From positions 248,001-312,000 of the forward strand of contig NZ_JAGYPD010000004.1 in assembly GCF_018343515.1 (NCBI RefSeq): a stretch of DNA of 64,000 nucleotides, given 5' to 3'. Below are positions 1-9,021 of the stretch, one piece after another. The DNA comes from Bacillus sp. FJAT-50079. GTDB taxonomy: Bacteria; Bacillota; Bacilli; Bacillales; Bacillaceae_C. The notes beneath the pieces are model-generated. The model was not told the origin of the DNA, searched no databases, and worked only from the letters and a program-made list of their open reading frames with translations. Made by a program: the position numbers and the translations under genes. Each line of letters starts with the position of its first letter. Within the stretch, counting starts at the first letter, position 1.

Positions 1-66
1 AAGAAGTTCTCTAATCTCCCATAACATGTTTAAAACGACGGACTTTGTCTATAAGGCATCCTCATG
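1..66. repeat. Degenerate single unit related to the 52-bp tandem array
   Basis: This stretch contains a CTCTAATCTCCC word followed by a TTTGTCTATAAGG-like tail. It lines up with one unit of the 52-bp array near 17.7-18.4 kb. It appears to be the edge of another array of the same family that continues to the left of the window. The rest of the 238 bases before polA holds a possible weak promoter (TAAAAT at 193-198) and nothing else I can recognise. Confidence 0.5.
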
Positions 67-238
67 ATACCAATTTTAGCTGCTCCGCTGGATACACAAG
101 TATGTCCGCATTTAAAGGGCATTTTATTAACGTTTCTTAAGTTGAAATTATTAGGGTACTAGCATTATTTTCACTTTCATCACTCTACATGCTAAAATAG
201 ATAGAACAAATGCACTCCAAAATGGGGGTTAAGGATTA

Positions 239-2872
239 ATGAATAAGAAATTAATGTTAATTGATGGAAACAGTATTGCATACCGTGCTTTTTTTGCTTT
301 GCCACTTTTAAATAATGATAAGGGCATACATACGAATGCGGTTTACGGATTTACAACGATGCTGATGAAAGTGCTTGAGGATGAGAAGCCAACACATATT
401 CTTGTTGCCTTTGACGCTGGTAAAACGACGTTTCGCCATAAGACATTTACAGAGTATAAAGGTGGTAGACAAAAGACGCCACCAGAGCTGTCTGAGCAGT
501 TTCCATTTCTGCGTGAGCTTCTAGATGCTTATGGCATTAAACGTTATGAGCTGGATAATTATGAAGCGGATGATATTATTGGAACTTTGGCAGTTAAAGC
601 AGCTGAGGGTGGATACGACGTTAAAGTCATTTCAGGAGATAAAGATTTAACACAGCTAACGACAGATCGCATTACTGTCGGTATTACGAGACGGGGAATT
701 ACCGATATTGAGGAATACACTCCGGAACATATTCAAGAAAAATACGGGCTGATACCTGAGCAGATCATTGATATGAAGGGATTAATGGGCGATCAATCCG
801 ATAATATTCCTGGCGTGCCTGGGGTGGGGGAAAAAACGGCGATCAAATTGCTTAAGGAATATCCAACATTAGAGGAATTACTTGATAATATTGATAATGT
901 AAGCGGGAAAAAGTTGAAAGAACGACTTACAGAATTTAGCGATCAAGCAAAGATGAGTAAGGAGTTAGCAACAATTACGACGGAAGCACCTGTCACGATC
1001 TCGGTGGACGAGCTACAATTTGAAGGCTATGATCCAGCGAAGCTAACAGCTATTTTTAAAGAACTTGGCTTTAATTCCTTGCTTGAAAAAGTGGATGGCG
1101 GGGAAGAAGAGGAGATAAAAGAAGAAATCAAGGACATTTCTTTTACAACGATTGAGACGATTACAGAAGAGATGTTTGCAGCAGAAAATGCTTTTTACGT
1201 AGAAGTACTTGAAGACAGCTATCATACCGAGCCGATTGCTGGATTTGCATTAGTAAACGAACATGGAAATTTTTACATTCCAACAGATGTTGCTCTTCAG
1301 TCTGAACGGTTCAAAAGCTGGGCAGAGGATGAAACGAAAAAGAAACAAGTATATGATGCGAAGCGTTCAATCGTTACATTGCATCGACATGGGATTGAAT
1401 TAAAGGGGATCGAATTCGATCTGCTGCTTGCCTCTTATTTACTTAATCCGTCTGAGTCGAACGAAGATTTTTCCGGAGTAGCGAAGCGTCATCACTATAC
1501 GGATGTTTCTTCGGATGAGGCTATTTACGGAAAAGGCGCAAAAAAGAAAGTGGCGGAAGGTGATGTCCTAGCGGAGCATCTTGTTAGGAAGGCGAGCGCA
1601 ATTGCGGCTTTATATGAGCCAATCATGGCGGAATTGGAAAAAAATGAGCAATCTGATTTATTTTATGAGCTGGAGCTGCCACTATCGTTTATTTTAGCAA
1701 AAATGGAATATACAGGCATTACCGTTGATACGGACTATTTAGAAAAAATGAAGGAAGAACTTGCTGAACGGCTGAAAGAAATCGAGTCAAAAATTTATGA
1801 ACATGCCGGAGAAAAGTTTAATATTAACTCTCCAAAACAACTTGGTGTCATATTATTTGAAACGCTTGGCTTGCCGGTCATTAAAAAGACGAAAACTGGC
1901 TATTCGACAGCGGCAGATGTCTTGGAGAAATTAGCTCCAAAACATGAGATCGTCGAAGAAATCCTTCACTATCGCCAGCTTGGAAAATTGCAATCAACAT
2001 ATCTTGAAGGCTTGTTAAAAGTTGTTCATGAAGATACGAAAAAAGTGCATACACGCTTCAATCAGGCGCTTACGTCAACGGGCAGGCTAAGCTCGATCGA
2101 TCCGAACTTGCAAAACATCCCGATTCGGTTGGAAGAAGGTCGAAGAATTCGGAAAGCATTTATACCATCTGAAAAAGATTGGGTCATTTTTGCAGCTGAT
2201 TATTCGCAAATCGAGCTTCGCGTACTTGCTCATATTGCTGGCGATGAAAAATTGATCGAAGCTTTTACAAATGATCAAGATATTCATACGAAAACGGCAA
2301 TGGATGTTTTTCATGTTGATGCAGATGAAGTAACGGCAAATATGAGAAGGCAAGCAAAAGCGGTTAACTTCGGAATTGTATATGGAATTAGCGATTACGG
2401 ATTATCCCAAAGCTTAGGAATTACACGGAAAGAAGCGGGATTATTTATTGAACGCTACTTAGAAAGCTTTCCAGGTGTGAAACATTACATGGACGACATT
2501 ATCATGGAGGCAAAAGAAAAAGGCTATGTATCGACGTTACTCCATCGCAGACGTTATATACCTGAAATTACGAGCCGTAATTTTAATTTGAGAAGCTTCG
2601 CGGAAAGAACAGCGATGAATACGCCGATTCAAGGAAGCGCTGCTGACATTATTAAAAAAGCAATGATTGATATGGATGCGCGACTTGAAGAGGAAGGATT
2701 ACAAACGCGCTTATTACTTCAAGTCCATGACGAGCTCATTTTCGAAGCACCACCGGAGGAAATTGAGCGATTAAAAGAAATTGTACCAGCGGTAATGGAG
2801 CAGGCGCTTCAGCTAGATGTACCGATAAAAGTGGAATATTCTTACGGACCTACGTGGTTCGACGCGAAATAA
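239..2872 (+). CDS. polA: DNA polymerase I
   Basis: Fills gaps and removes RNA primers during replication and repair. The protein has 877 residues, a normal length. An N-terminal 5'-nuclease domain (about 1-290, with LEADDIIG-type acidic motif and GVPGVGEKTA helix-hairpin-helix) is followed by a 3'-5' exonuclease-like domain (about 300-470) and the polymerase domain. Motif A (DYSQIELR, about residue 654), motif B (RRQAKAVNFGIVYG) and motif C (QVHDE, about 831) are intact. The first acidic motif of the proofreading domain is degenerate (YVEVLED where a DxE is expected), as in other Bacillus and Geobacillus Pol I, so the enzyme probably lacks proofreading. The ATG is preceded by GGGGG. mutM follows after 17 bases, suggesting one transcript. 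Confidence 0.98.
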   Translation: MNKKLMLIDGNSIAYRAFFALPLLNNDKGIHTNAVYGFTTMLMKVLEDEKPTHILVAFDAGKTTFRHKTFTEYKGGRQKTPPELSEQFPFLRELLDAYGIKRYELDNYEADDIIGTLAVKAAEGGYDVKVISGDKDLTQLTTDRITVGITRRGITDIEEYTPEHIQEKYGLIPEQIIDMKGLMGDQSDNIPGVPGVGEKTAIKLLKEYPTLEELLDNIDNVSGKKLKERLTEFSDQAKMSKELATITTEAPVTISVDELQFEGYDPAKLTAIFKELGFNSLLEKVDGGEEEEIKEEIKDISFTTIETITEEMFAAENAFYVEVLEDSYHTEPIAGFALVNEHGNFYIPTDVALQSERFKSWAEDETKKKQVYDAKRSIVTLHRHGIELKGIEFDLLLASYLLNPSESNEDFSGVAKRHHYTDVSSDEAIYGKGAKKKVAEGDVLAEHLVRKASAIAALYEPIMAELEKNEQSDLFYELELPLSFILAKMEYTGITVDTDYLEKMKEELAERLKEIESKIYEHAGEKFNINSPKQLGVILFETLGLPVIKKTKTGYSTAADVLEKLAPKHEIVEEILHYRQLGKLQSTYLEGLLKVVHEDTKKVHTRFNQALTSTGRLSSIDPNLQNIPIRLEEGRRIRKAFIPSEKDWVIFAADYSQIELRVLAHIAGDEKLIEAFTNDQDIHTKTAMDVFHVDADEVTANMRRQAKAVNFGIVYGISDYGLSQSLGITRKEAGLFIERYLESFPGVKHYMDDIIMEAKEKGYVSTLLHRRRYIPEITSRNFNLRSFAERTAMNTPIQGSAADIIKKAMIDMDARLEEEGLQTRLLLQVHDELIFEAPPEEIERLKEIVPAVMEQALQLDVPIKVEYSYGPTWFDAK

Positions 2873-2889
2873 GTGAGGGGAAAAAAGCA

Positions 2890-3723
2890 ATGCCAGAATT
2901 ACCAGAAGTAGAAACGATGCGCAGGTCATTAATTGAGCTTGTCAAAGGAAAAACAATCGAAGATGTAGTTATTCATTGGCCAAAAATCATTAAGTATCCG
3001 TTGGAAATTGAACAATTTATCGATGCGTTACAAGGACAAACGATCGATGACATCGACCGAAAAGGCAAGTTTTTAATTTTTATGCTCGATGATTACTCAC
3101 TCGTTTCTCATTTGCGCATGGAAGGAAATTATCGTTTGGCAAGACGGGGAGATGAGCAAGATAAGCATGTTCACGTTCTGTTTCGATTCACGGATGGAAC
3201 GGAGCTTCGCTACCGCGATGTTCGCAAGTTTGGGACGATGCATTTATTTGCAAAAGGAACGGAACATGCCGAGTTGCCGCTTTCAAAGCTCGGTCCTGAG
3301 CCTTTTTCAAACGAATTTTCCGACGTGTATTTTAAAGAGCGGCTGATGAAAACGGAAAGAGTCATTAAAGCAGTCCTCCTTGATCAAACCGTCGTAACAG
3401 GACTTGGCAATATTTATGTAGATGAAGTGTTGTTTCGATCCAATATTCATCCAGGGCGGGTGGCAAGCTCGTTAACGGATGATGAGATTGCTCTTTTGCG
3501 TAAACAAGCAGTTGAAACTTTACAAGAGTCGATCCAAGCAGGTGGTAGCTCCGTGAATACGTATATGAATTCATTTGGAGAAAGTGGGACGTACCAAGAG
3601 CTCCTGCTTGTTTATGGTCGTCAAGGGGAAGAATGCAAGCAATGTGGAACACCACTTGAAAAAATGAAATTGGCTGGAAGGGGAACCCATTTTTGTCCTG
3701 TTTGCCAAAAATTAGGCGTATGA
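2890..3723 (+). CDS. mutM: Formamidopyrimidine-DNA glycosylase (Fpg/MutM)
   Basis: Base-excision repair enzyme that removes oxidised purines such as 8-oxoguanine and cuts the abasic site. The start is fixed by chemistry: Pro2 is the catalytic residue, and the ATG at 2890 gives MPELPEVET, whereas the longer in-frame ORF from 2854 would bury it. That ATG has a GAGGGG ribosome site. The 277-residue protein shows Glu3, a conserved lysine in DRKGKF, the helix-two-turn-helix region and a C-terminal zinc finger of the form C-x2-C-x16-C-x2-C. It lies directly behind polA, the usual Bacillus arrangement. Confidence 0.97.
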   Translation: MPELPEVETMRRSLIELVKGKTIEDVVIHWPKIIKYPLEIEQFIDALQGQTIDDIDRKGKFLIFMLDDYSLVSHLRMEGNYRLARRGDEQDKHVHVLFRFTDGTELRYRDVRKFGTMHLFAKGTEHAELPLSKLGPEPFSNEFSDVYFKERLMKTERVIKAVLLDQTVVTGLGNIYVDEVLFRSNIHPGRVASSLTDDEIALLRKQAVETLQESIQAGGSSVNTYMNSFGESGTYQELLLVYGRQGEECKQCGTPLEKMKLAGRGTHFCPVCQKLGV

Positions 3724-3809
3724 CAATCTAGATGAATTCCATAACAAGAAGAGAAGCTTCCTCATACAATGAGTTAGATATTGGTTTGTAGAGAGGAAGG
3801 AGCTTGATT

Positions 3810-4445
3810 ATGGGTTTTTCATTCGCCTTATTGCTGCTTGCGATGGCAATCAGTCTCGATAGCTTTAGTACGGGTCTTGCATATGGGCTTAGAAAAATGC
3901 GGATCCCGATTCGGTCCATCTTTATTATAGCGATGTGCACAGCCGGTTCATTAGGCATTGCTATGCTTGCCGGTCAATTGATCCAGCAGTTTCTTAGCCC
4001 AAGTTTTGCCAATCGCCTTGGCGGCTTGATCTTAATCTTCATTGGAGCATTTGTTGTTTTTCAATTTTTAAAAAAAGAAAAGGACCATCCTCAGGCATCC
4101 GAAGAAAAACTAGTGTTGAAATGGGAAATAAAATCGCTTGGCGTTGTGATTCATATTTTAAAAAAACCGACGATGGCAGATATGGATGACTCAGGAACAG
4201 TGACAGGTTTAGAAGCCTTACTGCTCGGCTTGGCTTTATCACTCGATGCGTTTGGTGCGGGAATTGGGGCTGCGATGCTCGGGTTTTCTCCGCTTCTTTT
4301 AGCAACGAGTGCGGCAGTGATGAGTTGTTTATTTCTTACATGCGGTTTGCATATCGGACGGTTCTTTTCTAAATCAAGTTGGATGCAAAAGCTAGCATTT
4401 CTTCCTGGGGTGCTCCTTATGGTTATAGGAATGTTAAAAATGTAA
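3810..4445 (+). CDS. ytaF: Sporulation membrane protein YtaF (MntP-like family)
   Basis: Polytopic membrane protein of about 211 residues with an inverted-repeat layout. Two halves each carry a LALSLDxF or AISLDSF motif (near residues 12 and 150), typical of the MntP/DUF204 superfamily. Bacillus ytaF is linked to sporulation and occupies the same place between mutM and coaE. An in-frame TTG at 3804 lies too close to the AGGAAGGAG ribosome site, so the ATG at 3810 is chosen. The substrate, if any, cannot be read from sequence. Confidence 0.9.
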   Translation: MGFSFALLLLAMAISLDSFSTGLAYGLRKMRIPIRSIFIIAMCTAGSLGIAMLAGQLIQQFLSPSFANRLGGLILIFIGAFVVFQFLKKEKDHPQASEEKLVLKWEIKSLGVVIHILKKPTMADMDDSGTVTGLEALLLGLALSLDAFGAGIGAAMLGFSPLLLATSAAVMSCLFLTCGLHIGRFFSKSSWMQKLAFLPGVLLMVIGMLKM

Positions 4446-4462
4446 ATGAAAGAGGTTGAATG

Positions 4463-5065
4463 ATGGCGACATTGATCGGATTGACGGGCGGAATCGCTAG
4501 TGGTAAAAGTACGATCGCAAATATGTTCAAGAGGCGAGGATTCACAGTCATCGATGCGGATGTAGCGGCTCGGGCAGTTGTAGAACCGGGGGAAGAAGCG
4601 TATAAACAAGTTGTTAAAGCATTTGGCAGCGAGATCCTTTTGGAGGATGGAGCGATCAATCGAAAAAAGCTTGGCTCCATCATTTTCCATGATCAGGAAA
4701 AAAGACAGCAATTAAATCAAATCGTTCATCCAGCTGTTCGAGAAAAAATGAATGATTGGAAAGAAGCGGCGATTGCAGAAGGTAAGGAAACAATTATTTA
4801 TGACATTCCCCTTTTGTTTGAAAGCAATCTGACCCATCTTGTCAGTAAAATCATTCTTGTGTTCGTCGAGCAATCAGTCCAGCTCGAGCGCCTAATGGTG
4901 AGGAATCAACTGAGCAAAGACGATGCTCTGGCAAGAATTGCGTCACAATGGCCACTGCAAGATAAAAAACGTCTATCCGATGCAATCATCGATAATAATC
5001 GCTCGATAGAAGAGAGCGAAATCCAGCTCGACCAATTAATTGAAAAATGGGAATTAAATCCATAA
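4463..5065 (+). CDS. coaE: Dephospho-CoA kinase
   Basis: Catalyses the last step of coenzyme A synthesis, ATP-dependent phosphorylation of dephospho-CoA. The 200-residue protein opens with a P-loop (LTGGIASGKST) and contains the DADVAAR substrate region and the DIPLLFES motif of the family. Two adjacent ATGs (4460 and 4463) are possible; the second has better spacing from AGAGG. It follows ytaF by 17 bases and ends at a terminator, closing the polA-mutM-ytaF-coaE unit. Confidence 0.95.
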   Translation: MATLIGLTGGIASGKSTIANMFKRRGFTVIDADVAARAVVEPGEEAYKQVVKAFGSEILLEDGAINRKKLGSIIFHDQEKRQQLNQIVHPAVREKMNDWKEAAIAEGKETIIYDIPLLFESNLTHLVSKIILVFVEQSVQLERLMVRNQLSKDDALARIASQWPLQDKKRLSDAIIDNNRSIEESEIQLDQLIEKWELNP

Positions 5066-5090
5066 AGAGTGTCTAAGCACTCTTTTTTTA
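5065..5090 (+). terminator. Rho-independent terminator after coaE
   Basis: A 6-bp stem AGAGTG/CACTCT with a six-base loop is followed by seven T residues, immediately after the coaE stop codon. Confidence 0.85.
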
Positions 5091-5142
5091 TCTGTTCCCA
5101 ACCATTATTTCTAGCTAAGCTTAGCTATCAATGCTCCTTCTG

Positions 5143-5178
5143 CAATAACCCCAAACGGTCGCTTCCGCTTTTCTTCAC
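5143..5178 (-). repeat. Truncated end of dispersed repeat type B
   Basis: The words CGGTCGCTTCCGCTTTTCTT match, with changes, the GC-rich terminus of the larger elements at 48.84-49.05 kb and 52.43-52.62 kb. Only the end remains. It lies just upstream of the nrdR promoter. Confidence 0.5.
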
Positions 5179-5203
5179 ATTCCAAGAAAAAGTAAGGTAT
5201 AAT
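5174..5203 (+). promoter_or_regulatory. Probable SigA promoter of nrdR-dnaB-dnaI
   Basis: A TTCACA -35 box and a perfect TATAAT -10 box are separated by 18 bases. They lie downstream of the coaE terminator and about 40 bases before the nrdR start. Confidence 0.6.
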
Positions 5204-5242
5204 GTAATAATAATGACAAGCAGTTGAACGGAGCTGATGAGG

Positions 5243-5698
5243 ATGAAATGTCCATCATGTCAACATAATGGCACAAGGGTGGTCGATTCAAGACCAGCAG
5301 ATGAAGTGAGAGCAATTCGAAGAAGGCGGGAATGTGAGAAATGTTCTTATCGGTTTACAACATTTGAACGGGTGGAGGCAACGCCACTTATTGTTGTAAA
5401 AAAAGAGGGAATTCGTGAAGAGTTTAGTCGGGAAAAAATATTACGCGGCTTAATTCGTGCCTGTGAGAAGCGTCCTGTTTCTCTTGATCAACTTGAAAAA
5501 ATTACCCATGATGTTGAAAGAGATTTACGCAATCAAGGACAGGCAGAAGTAAAATCCGACCATATTGGAGAAATGGTGATGGATAGACTAGCTACAATTG
5601 ATGAAGTCGCATATGTTCGATTTGCCTCCGTGTATCGCCAATTTAAAGATATTAATGTATTCCTTGATGAACTGAAAGATTTAATTAAAAAAGAGTAA
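5243..5698 (+). CDS. nrdR: Transcriptional repressor NrdR
   Basis: Zinc-finger/ATP-cone repressor of ribonucleotide reductase genes. The 151-residue protein starts MKCPSCQ and has a four-cysteine zinc ribbon (Cys3, Cys6 and a CEKC pair near 31-34), followed by an ATP-cone (VVKKEG...[17 protein letters not shown]). An upstream in-frame ATG at 5237 is too near the GGAG site, and family members begin MKCP. The gene leads the nrdR-dnaB-dnaI cluster. In B. subtilis gapB and speD lie between coaE and this gene; they are absent here. Confidence 0.96.
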   Translation: MKCPSCQHNGTRVVDSRPADEVRAIRRRRECEKCSYRFTTFERVEATPLIVVKKEGIREEFSREKILRGLIRACEKRPVSLDQLEKITHDVERDLRNQGQAEVKSDHIGEMVMDRLATIDEVAYVRFASVYRQFKDINVFLDELKDLIKKE

Positions 5699-5714
5699 AT
5701 GAGTGTGGTTTTAC

Positions 5715-7127
5715 ATGAGACAGCATTGGAATGAAGTGCAGCCTGTCGATTCTTTTTCCGTGACGATGAAGGGAATGCTACATAATGATGATAAAAAAGT
5801 CATCACCTTTTTGTATCAGCCGCTCATTGGTCCGATTTGCACAAGCATGTATTCTACACTTTGGCATGCCGTCGAGGAAAATCGACTATGGTCAGAGCAA
5901 TGGAATCATTATCATTTAATGAATTTGCTTGGATTAAATTTACAAGAAATTTATCAAGCGCGATTAAAGCTAGAAGGAATCGGCCTGCTTAAAACATATA
6001 TCAAAAATGAACCAGATGCGCGCTCCTTCGTATACGAGCTTCATCCTCCACTTTCCCCGGAGCAATTTTTTACCGATGGGATGTTAAATATTTATTTATA
6101 TCAAAAGCTCGGTCAGTCGCAGTTTTTAAAATTAAAAAGGTTCTTTTCTGATAAAAGCATTGATACAAAGCAATTTCATGATATTACAAGATCCTTTCAA
6201 GATGTATTTACTTCTTACGGAACGGCAATGCTTCATCAAACAGATGGGCATGAAGCAAGTGAGCCTGATGAGGGCCAGCAATTTTTCAAAAAAGAACGGA
6301 CGACCCCGATACGAATCGATGAAACGGATTTCGACTTTGATTTATTATTTGCTGGTTTAACGGAAATGATGGTTCCGAGAAAGCTGTTCACTAAGGAAGT
6401 AAAAGAAGCAATTGCGAAATTAAGCTTTTTATATGGAGTAAATGCGATTGATATGAAAAATATCGTCCTATCCAGTCTAAATGCAAATGATACGATCGAT
6501 TTAGAAGAATTAAGGAAAGCGGCAAGAGATTGGTACCAAATGGAAAACGCTGATCAATTGCCAGAGCTTGTTGATCATCATCAGCCTGCCCTTCACCGTG
6601 AATCGGTCACGCAAGGGGAAACGATGGAAAGTAAGCTCATTCATTATTTGGAAACCGTCTCACCAAGGCAGCTACTGATTGATTTATCAGATGGTGCAGC
6701 ACCAGCAAAAGCCGATCTTCAAGCGGTAGAGGATATTTTATTTCAACAAAAGCTGCTTCCTGGTGTGGTAAATGTCCTGATTCATTATGTCGCTTTAAAA
6801 ACGGATATGAAGCTGACGAAAAATTATTTGGAGAAAATCGCTTCGCATTGGTCGCGTAAAAAAATAAAAACCGTATCAGCGGCAATGGAATTAGCGAAAA
6901 ATGAACATCGTCAATACCAAGAATGGGCGAGTGGCAATAAAGAGCCGAAGCAACGGAAAAATAAGCCGATTCGTACCGAGAAATTACCTGATTGGTTTAC
7001 ATCTCAAAATCAAACGAATCAATCAGAACCGGAAAATGCAAGTGAAATCGAGGAGCGCCGCCGACGACTAGAAGCGATCCAACAAAAGTATAAGAAAAAC
7101 GGAGGTGAAGAAGGTGGAGCCGATTAA
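5715..7127 (+). CDS. dnaB: Replication initiation and membrane attachment protein DnaB
   Basis: Gram-positive helicase-loading factor, not the replicative helicase itself. It works with DnaD and DnaI to load DnaC helicase at oriC and at restart sites. The protein of about 470 residues has an N-terminal winged-helix region (YQPLIGP, near 37), a central DnaD-like domain and a charged, Gln/Lys-rich C-terminal tail. An in-frame GTG at 5703 is possible, but the ATG at 5715 aligns residue for residue with B. subtilis DnaB (WxxVxPVD). It overlaps dnaI by 14 bases, indicating translational coupling. Confidence 0.93.
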   Translation: MRQHWNEVQPVDSFSVTMKGMLHNDDKKVITFLYQPLIGPICTSMYSTLWHAVEENRLWSEQWNHYHLMNLLGLNLQEIYQARLKLEGIGLLKTYIKNEPDARSFVYELHPPLSPEQFFTDGMLNIYLYQKLGQSQFLKLKRFFSDKSIDTKQFHDITRSFQDVFTSYGTAMLHQTDGHEASEPDEGQQFFKKERTTPIRIDETDFDFDLLFAGLTEMMVPRKLFTKEVKEAIAKLSFLYGVNAIDMKNIVLSSLNANDTIDLEELRKAARDWYQMENADQLPELVDHHQPALHRESVTQGETMESKLIHYLETVSPRQLLIDLSDGAAPAKADLQAVEDILFQQKLLPGVVNVLIHYVALKTDMKLTKNYLEKIASHWSRKKIKTVSAAMELAKNEHRQYQEWASGNKEPKQRKNKPIRTEKLPDWFTSQNQTNQSEPENASEIEERRRRLEAIQQKYKKNGGEEGGAD

Positions 7128-8049
7128 TCGAACATTGAACCGAATTACCAACTCCTCATCCTTTAAAGAGAGCTATGAACAATTGAAGGCAGAAGTATTA
7201 TCAAACCGTGATATACGCGCTTTTATTGAAGAAAGTAAAGGGCAGATCACAAGCAGCATCATTGAAAAAAACATGATGAAGCTTTATGAATATACGACGC
7301 AAACGAGAAAATGTGAGGATTGCCCCAATTTGGAAGGCTGTATCAATATGATGTCGGGGTACGAGCCTGTTCTCGTTTTGCATAAAGAAGTCATTGAAGT
7401 TCATTATCGTCCCTGTCCGTCAAAGATCGTCCATGATGAACGGAGAAAAACGGAAAAGCTGATTAAAAGCATTTACGTACCGAAGGACATTTTACGTGCT
7501 TCCTTCGCTGATTTTTCGCTCGATAATCCCGGCAGAGATCTTGCTTTCGAATATGCGGAAAGATTTGCCGCTTCGTATGCGCCGGGGAAAGAGATGAAAG
7601 GCTTATATTTGCACGGAAGCTTTGGTGTGGGAAAATCATACTTACTCGGAGCAATTGCCAATCAGCTTGCTGAAAAGGAAATTGCCTCGCTCATCGTTTA
7701 TGTACCTGAGTTTTTCAGAGAAATGAAGCAATCGCTTGGTGACCAAACGTTAAATCAGAAACTCGAAGCGGTGAAAAACGCCCCGATTCTCATGCTGGAT
7801 GATATCGGCGCGGAAGCGATGTCGAGCTGGACAAGGGATGAAATTTTAGGCTCGATTCTCCAATTCCGGATGCATGAACAACTCCCAACCTTTTTCTCTT
7901 CTAATTTTGATTTTAACGGGCTTGAATATCATCTCACCTACACGCAACGTGGGGAAGAGGAAAAAATGAAAGCAGCCCGGATTATGGAAAGAATTCGCTA
8001 TCTTGCTACACCAGTCAAATTGGACGGGCCGAATCGCCGTCATCAATAG
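7114..8049 (+). CDS. dnaI: Primosomal helicase loader DnaI
   Basis: AAA+ ATPase that loads the replicative helicase. The 311-residue protein has an N-terminal helicase-binding domain with zinc-type cysteines (CEDCPNLEGC, about 70-80) and a C-terminal ATPase domain with Walker A (GSFGVGKS) and Walker B (ILMLDDIGAE). The start is a GTG giving MEPIN, eight bases from GGAGG, which matches B. subtilis DnaI in length and first residues. An upstream GTG at 7105 overlaps the ribosome site and is rejected. It is the last gene of the nrdR-dnaB-dnaI unit. Confidence 0.95.
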   Translation: MEPINRTLNRITNSSSFKESYEQLKAEVLSNRDIRAFIEESKGQITSSIIEKNMMKLYEYTTQTRKCEDCPNLEGCINMMSGYEPVLVLHKEVIEVHYRPCPSKIVHDERRKTEKLIKSIYVPKDILRASFADFSLDNPGRDLAFEYAERFAASYAPGKEMKGLYLHGSFGVGKSYLLGAIANQLAEKEIASLIVYVPEFFREMKQSLGDQTLNQKLEAVKNAPILMLDDIGAEAMSSWTRDEILGSILQFRMHEQLPTFFSSNFDFNGLEYHLTYTQRGEEEKMKAARIMERIRYLATPVKLDGPNRRHQ

Positions 8050-8052
8050 GAG

Positions 8053-8084
8053 AGTGTCCTTCAAATGAGAAGGACACTTTTTTA
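8053..8084 (+). terminator. Terminator after dnaI
   Basis: A perfect 10-bp inverted repeat (AGTGTCCTTC/GAAGGACACT) with a six-base loop is followed by six T residues, just past the dnaI stop. Confidence 0.92.
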
Positions 8085-8123
8085 CAAGAAGGCCCTGTTA
8101 AAGTTTAATGTTGATATGTATAA

Positions 8124-8163
8124 AAAAATTAGAACTTCCGATTATCTGGAAGTTCTAATTTTT
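8124..8163. terminator. Bidirectional terminator-like hairpin
   Basis: A 16-bp perfect inverted repeat (arms 8124-8139 and 8148-8163) with A-rich and T-rich outer ends. It sits between dnaI and the oppositely oriented small gene ending at 8221, so it probably ends that minus-strand transcript. Confidence 0.75.
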
Positions 8164-8220
8164 AGTATAGTCTTTTAGACTAAACGCACCCGTTTGTTTA
8201 AGTACATTTGAAACCAACAG

Positions 8221-8451
8221 TTATCCAAAGTGATTATGAAACCACCAAACAATAAGAATCATACTCACTATTCCCCAAGCTGTGGTACTCACTATCCACC
8301 AAATTATGGATTTAGCTTTTGTTGAACTTTCCTCGTCTTTCAAATTTGCTGTTATAAAAGCGAGCTTACTTTCCATACCTTTTTTCATAGAAGTGAGAAC
8401 AACAAATCCGATTATTATGAAACCAATCGTTATCCAGAGCAATAAGTCCAC
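8221..8451 (-). CDS. Small two-span membrane protein, function unknown
   Basis: A 76-residue protein that I do not recognise. It starts at GTG with a strong GGGAGG eight bases upstream. An N-terminal hydrophobic helix (LLLWITIGFIIIGFVVL, about 3-19) is followed by a charged linker (KKGMESKL...KDEESSTKAK) and a second hydrophobic helix (IIWWIVSTTAWGIVSMILIVWW, about 49-70). It stands alone on the minus strand between dnaI and ytxC and ends before a strong hairpin. The ribosome site, composition and terminator support a real gene; no function can be assigned. Confidence 0.6.
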   Translation of the reverse strand: MDLLLWITIGFIIIGFVVLTSMKKGMESKLAFITANLKDEESSTKAKSIIWWIVSTTAWGIVSMILIVWWFHNHFG

Positions 8452-8659
8452 CTTTTATACCTCCCTTCTTTGTAAATTACTTTCCTTTCAATCTTCTTTA
8501 TATAATTAGCCTGCCCCGTTCGCTGAATAAGATATAATGTTATATTACAAATTTAGTTAATCTAATTGTATCATAAATTTCCAAATTTTTTATCAAATTA
8601 CCTCTAATAATCAAGTCGCTCATAGTAACTTCATTTCTTTGATGTTGAATGCTTTCTAG

Positions 8660-8790
8660 TATCTAGCCGCTTGCTGTTGTTACTTGTAGTGCAGGCACCG
8701 ACCCCTGCGGGAATGGAGACCCCGCAAGGCTGTCCGCGGAAAGCGTGGGCCGGAACGGAAAGCAATAGACCGGTGACGTCGTTCGAATTT
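8660..8790. repeat. Dispersed GC-rich intergenic repeat, type A (divergent copy)
   Basis: Contains the words CCCCTGCGGGAATGGAGAC, CCCCGCAAGG and CCGCGGAAAGCG, characteristic of GC-rich palindromic elements scattered between Bacillaceae genes. Related copies lie at about 12.80 and 32.61 kb. GC content is well above the flanking AT-rich DNA. Confidence 0.65.
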
Positions 8791-8879
8791 TTCGTTGATG
8801 TCATCTTTCTTTATATCTCCATACATAAAAAAGGTGCTATCATAGAAAGTCAGTTTTCATCTGCTTTCTGGACAGCCCC

Positions 8880-8922
8880 AGTTTGTACGTCGCTAAACGG
8901 GCGCTTGCGCTTTTCTTATGCC
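8880..8922 (-). repeat. Truncated end of dispersed repeat type B
   Basis: GTACGTCGCTAAACGGGCGC followed by TTGCGCTTTTCTTA is nearly identical to one end of the elements at 48.84-49.05 and 52.43-52.62 kb. Only about 40 bases are left. The whole 8452-9021 gap is otherwise AT-rich sequence plus the type A copy, with no convincing gene. Confidence 0.75.
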
Positions 8923-9021
8923 CATCCCCTGCAACGTTTGCTTCTCACTATTAAAAATTCGTTGGTATAGTCCGTCCGAGCTCTCATATAAATGATACAA
9001 AGCGGGTAAGGGGGGACGGGC

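Noticed and set aside
1043-2353. Antisense ORFs inside polA
   Set aside because: They are short frames opposite a complete, conserved gene, with no independent support.
4151-4711. 186-codon antisense ORF across ytaF and coaE
   Set aside because: It is a shadow of two well-supported genes on the other strand, with no ribosome site or homology.
8671-8970. Plus-strand ORF of 99 codons
   Set aside because: It runs through dispersed repeats type A and B, has no ribosome site and shows no family resemblance.
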